A DNA stretch of 58,320 nucleotides from Gammaproteobacteria bacterium (GTDB taxonomy: Bacteria > Pseudomonadota > Gammaproteobacteria > Pseudomonadales > Azotimanducaceae), in NCBI GenBank assembly GCA_026707045.1, contig JAPOXO010000129.1, forward strand, positions 1 through 58,320, read 5' to 3'. The notes below the pieces were generated by a model that had not been told where the DNA came from, did no database searches, and saw nothing but the letters and a program-made list of their open reading frames with translations. The translations under genes were made by a program, and so were the position numbers. Positions 57,421 to 58,320 of the stretch are shown here, one piece after another. Each line of letters begins with the position of its first letter. The stretch's first letter is position 1.

Positions 57421-58320
57421 TGCAATGCCGTCCCGTCTTGTTCAATCTCTTCGCTTGTAATCGAACGAAAGAGAGAGTTAAGGGATGGTCGGACCATTGC
57501 TAATTCAGATACCGAAGCTCCTCCTTGTACAAGCAGTTCGTTTAGATTGGAAGAGCTCATGTCTTGAAGGCGAAGCTCAATAGTGTCGTCGTCAAGTTGG
57601 CCTAACAGTTCGATTTTCGGATTAGCATCAGAAATAGCTGCAATTTGGTCACATTGATCAGATCGCACTCTGACGGTCACGGCGTGTGAATCGAGCAAGT
57701 TTGCGAGCTTGTCGTGTACTGCGATGGTTCCTCCATGAAGAATTGCGACGTGGGAACAAATCCGTTCTAAGTAGGGCAACTGATGGCTTGCCAGCAAGAA
57801 TGTCGTTCCGTTGTCGCTGTTCTCTTGCTGGATGATGTTCAAGACATCTTCAACGCCCTCCGCATCGAGTCCGATGAATGGCTCATCGAATATGATGAGT
57901 TTCGGCGACCCAATTAGTGCTTGCAATATTGCCGTGCGTCTCTTGTTACCAAATGAGAGTCTTTTGGTCTTGAATTTTCGATATCGAGTCAATCGGAATT
58001 TGCCCTCAAGTGCCTCTGAATTGGATGACTTGTTATCCAAAACGTATTTAGTGTGTATGGAGCTCTGGCGTACTGTGAGCCCTGGGTAGAGGCACGGCTG
58101 ATCGAACACCGCGGAGACCTTTCCTCCTAGCAGGAAAAGTTCATTGGGGCTCGTCCCCAGAACATTGATGGATCCTTTTTGATGCCGCTGCAGACCGAGC
58201 AGACATTCGATGGTTGTAGTCTTGCCTGATCCGTTGAGACCCACCAAACCGACTATATCACTAGATTTGATGTCGAGGTCCAGTCCTTTCAAGACATCGT
58301 GAGCACCGTAGCTCTTGTGC
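57417..58320 (-). CDS. ABC transporter ATP-binding protein (N terminus outside window)
   Basis: An ABC ATPase whose frame runs off the window edge: codons HKSYGAHDVL, an A-loop-like segment, precede the Walker A (LNGSGKTT), so the real start lies beyond 58320 and the TTG at 58292 is internal. The signature region is RLSFGNKRRTAIL rather than LSGGQ, Walker B is LIIFDEPFIGLD, and the H-loop is ASHQL. A C-terminal extension of about 90 residues is DrrA/CcmA-like. It is coupled to the ABC-2 permease by a 4-nt overlap. Confidence 0.9.
   Translation of the reverse strand, partial: HKSYGAHDVLKGLDLDIKSSDIVGLVGLNGSGKTTTIECLLGLQRHQKGSINVLGTSPNELFLLGGKVSAVFDQPCLYPGLTVRQSSIHTKYVLDNKSSNSEALEGKFRLTRYRKFKTKRLSFGNKRRTAILQALIGSPKLIIFDEPFIGLDAEGVEDVLNIIQQENSDNGTTFLLASHQLPYLERICSHVAILHGGTIAVHDKLANLLDSHAVTVRVRSDQCDQIAAISDANPKIELLGQLDDDTIELRLQDMSSSNLNELLVQGGASVSELAMVRPSLNSLFRSITSEEIEQDGTALQ

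Overview
The window looks like a piece of a gammaproteobacterial chromosome of roughly balanced base composition. The anchor is smc-zipA-ligA (29037-35746): ZipA is a gammaproteobacterial division protein and this order is typical of the class. Many genes for acyl-CoA metabolism, a CYP153-type P450 and APH-like/acyl-CoA synthetase pairs resemble marine, lipid- or hydrocarbon-using gammaproteobacteria. The genus cannot be named from this sequence. Layout: (1) 63-12570, all on the minus strand, is a compact isoprenoid-to-sterol gene cluster. In transcription order it holds IPP isomerase, an HMG-CoA reductase/mevalonate kinase fusion, an SdmB-like dehydrogenase, an SdmA-like Rieske oxygenase, a sterol reductase of the ERG24/DHCR7 family, CYP51, a squalene monooxygenase/oxidosqualene cyclase fusion of 1129 residues, and a second Rieske oxygenase. 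Together they could supply isoprenoid precursor, epoxidise and cyclise squalene, remove the 14-methyl group, reduce the 14(15) double bond and attack C-4 methyl groups. Sterol synthesis is rare in bacteria, and both fusions are unusual. HMG-CoA synthase, phosphomevalonate kinase, diphosphomevalonate decarboxylase and squalene synthase are not in the window. (2) 12691-28118 is ordinary accessory chromosome: an acyl-CoA dehydrogenase, a TVP38-like membrane protein, a large Lhr-type helicase, SDR/enoyl-CoA hydratase, APH-like kinases, an acyl-CoA synthetase, a HEAT-like secreted protein and a MerR/CarH-like regulator with phased TGTACA operators. (3) 28119-29036 has no convincing large gene but holds a near-consensus promoter, a second operator-like cluster and many inverted repeats. 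(4) 29037-35746 is the core smc-zipA-ligA block. (5) 35880-44981 mixes lipid metabolism (acyl-CoA dehydrogenase, CYP153, enoyl-CoA hydratase) with unknown proteins and an NCS2-like permease carrying an extra cytoplasmic domain. (6) 45166-47923 holds a DUF1330 protein and a tightly coupled TrpB2/beta-RFAP synthase pair, which hints at a methanopterin-like or other aryl-riboside pathway. (7) 48224-58320 is an envelope-related stretch: a MORN-like repeat protein, a sorbosone-dehydrogenase-like protein, and a translationally coupled operon of ABC ATPase, permease, PDZ lipoprotein and two FG-GAP proteins that matches no system I know. No rRNA, tRNA, CRISPR array, transposase or phage gene was recognised.
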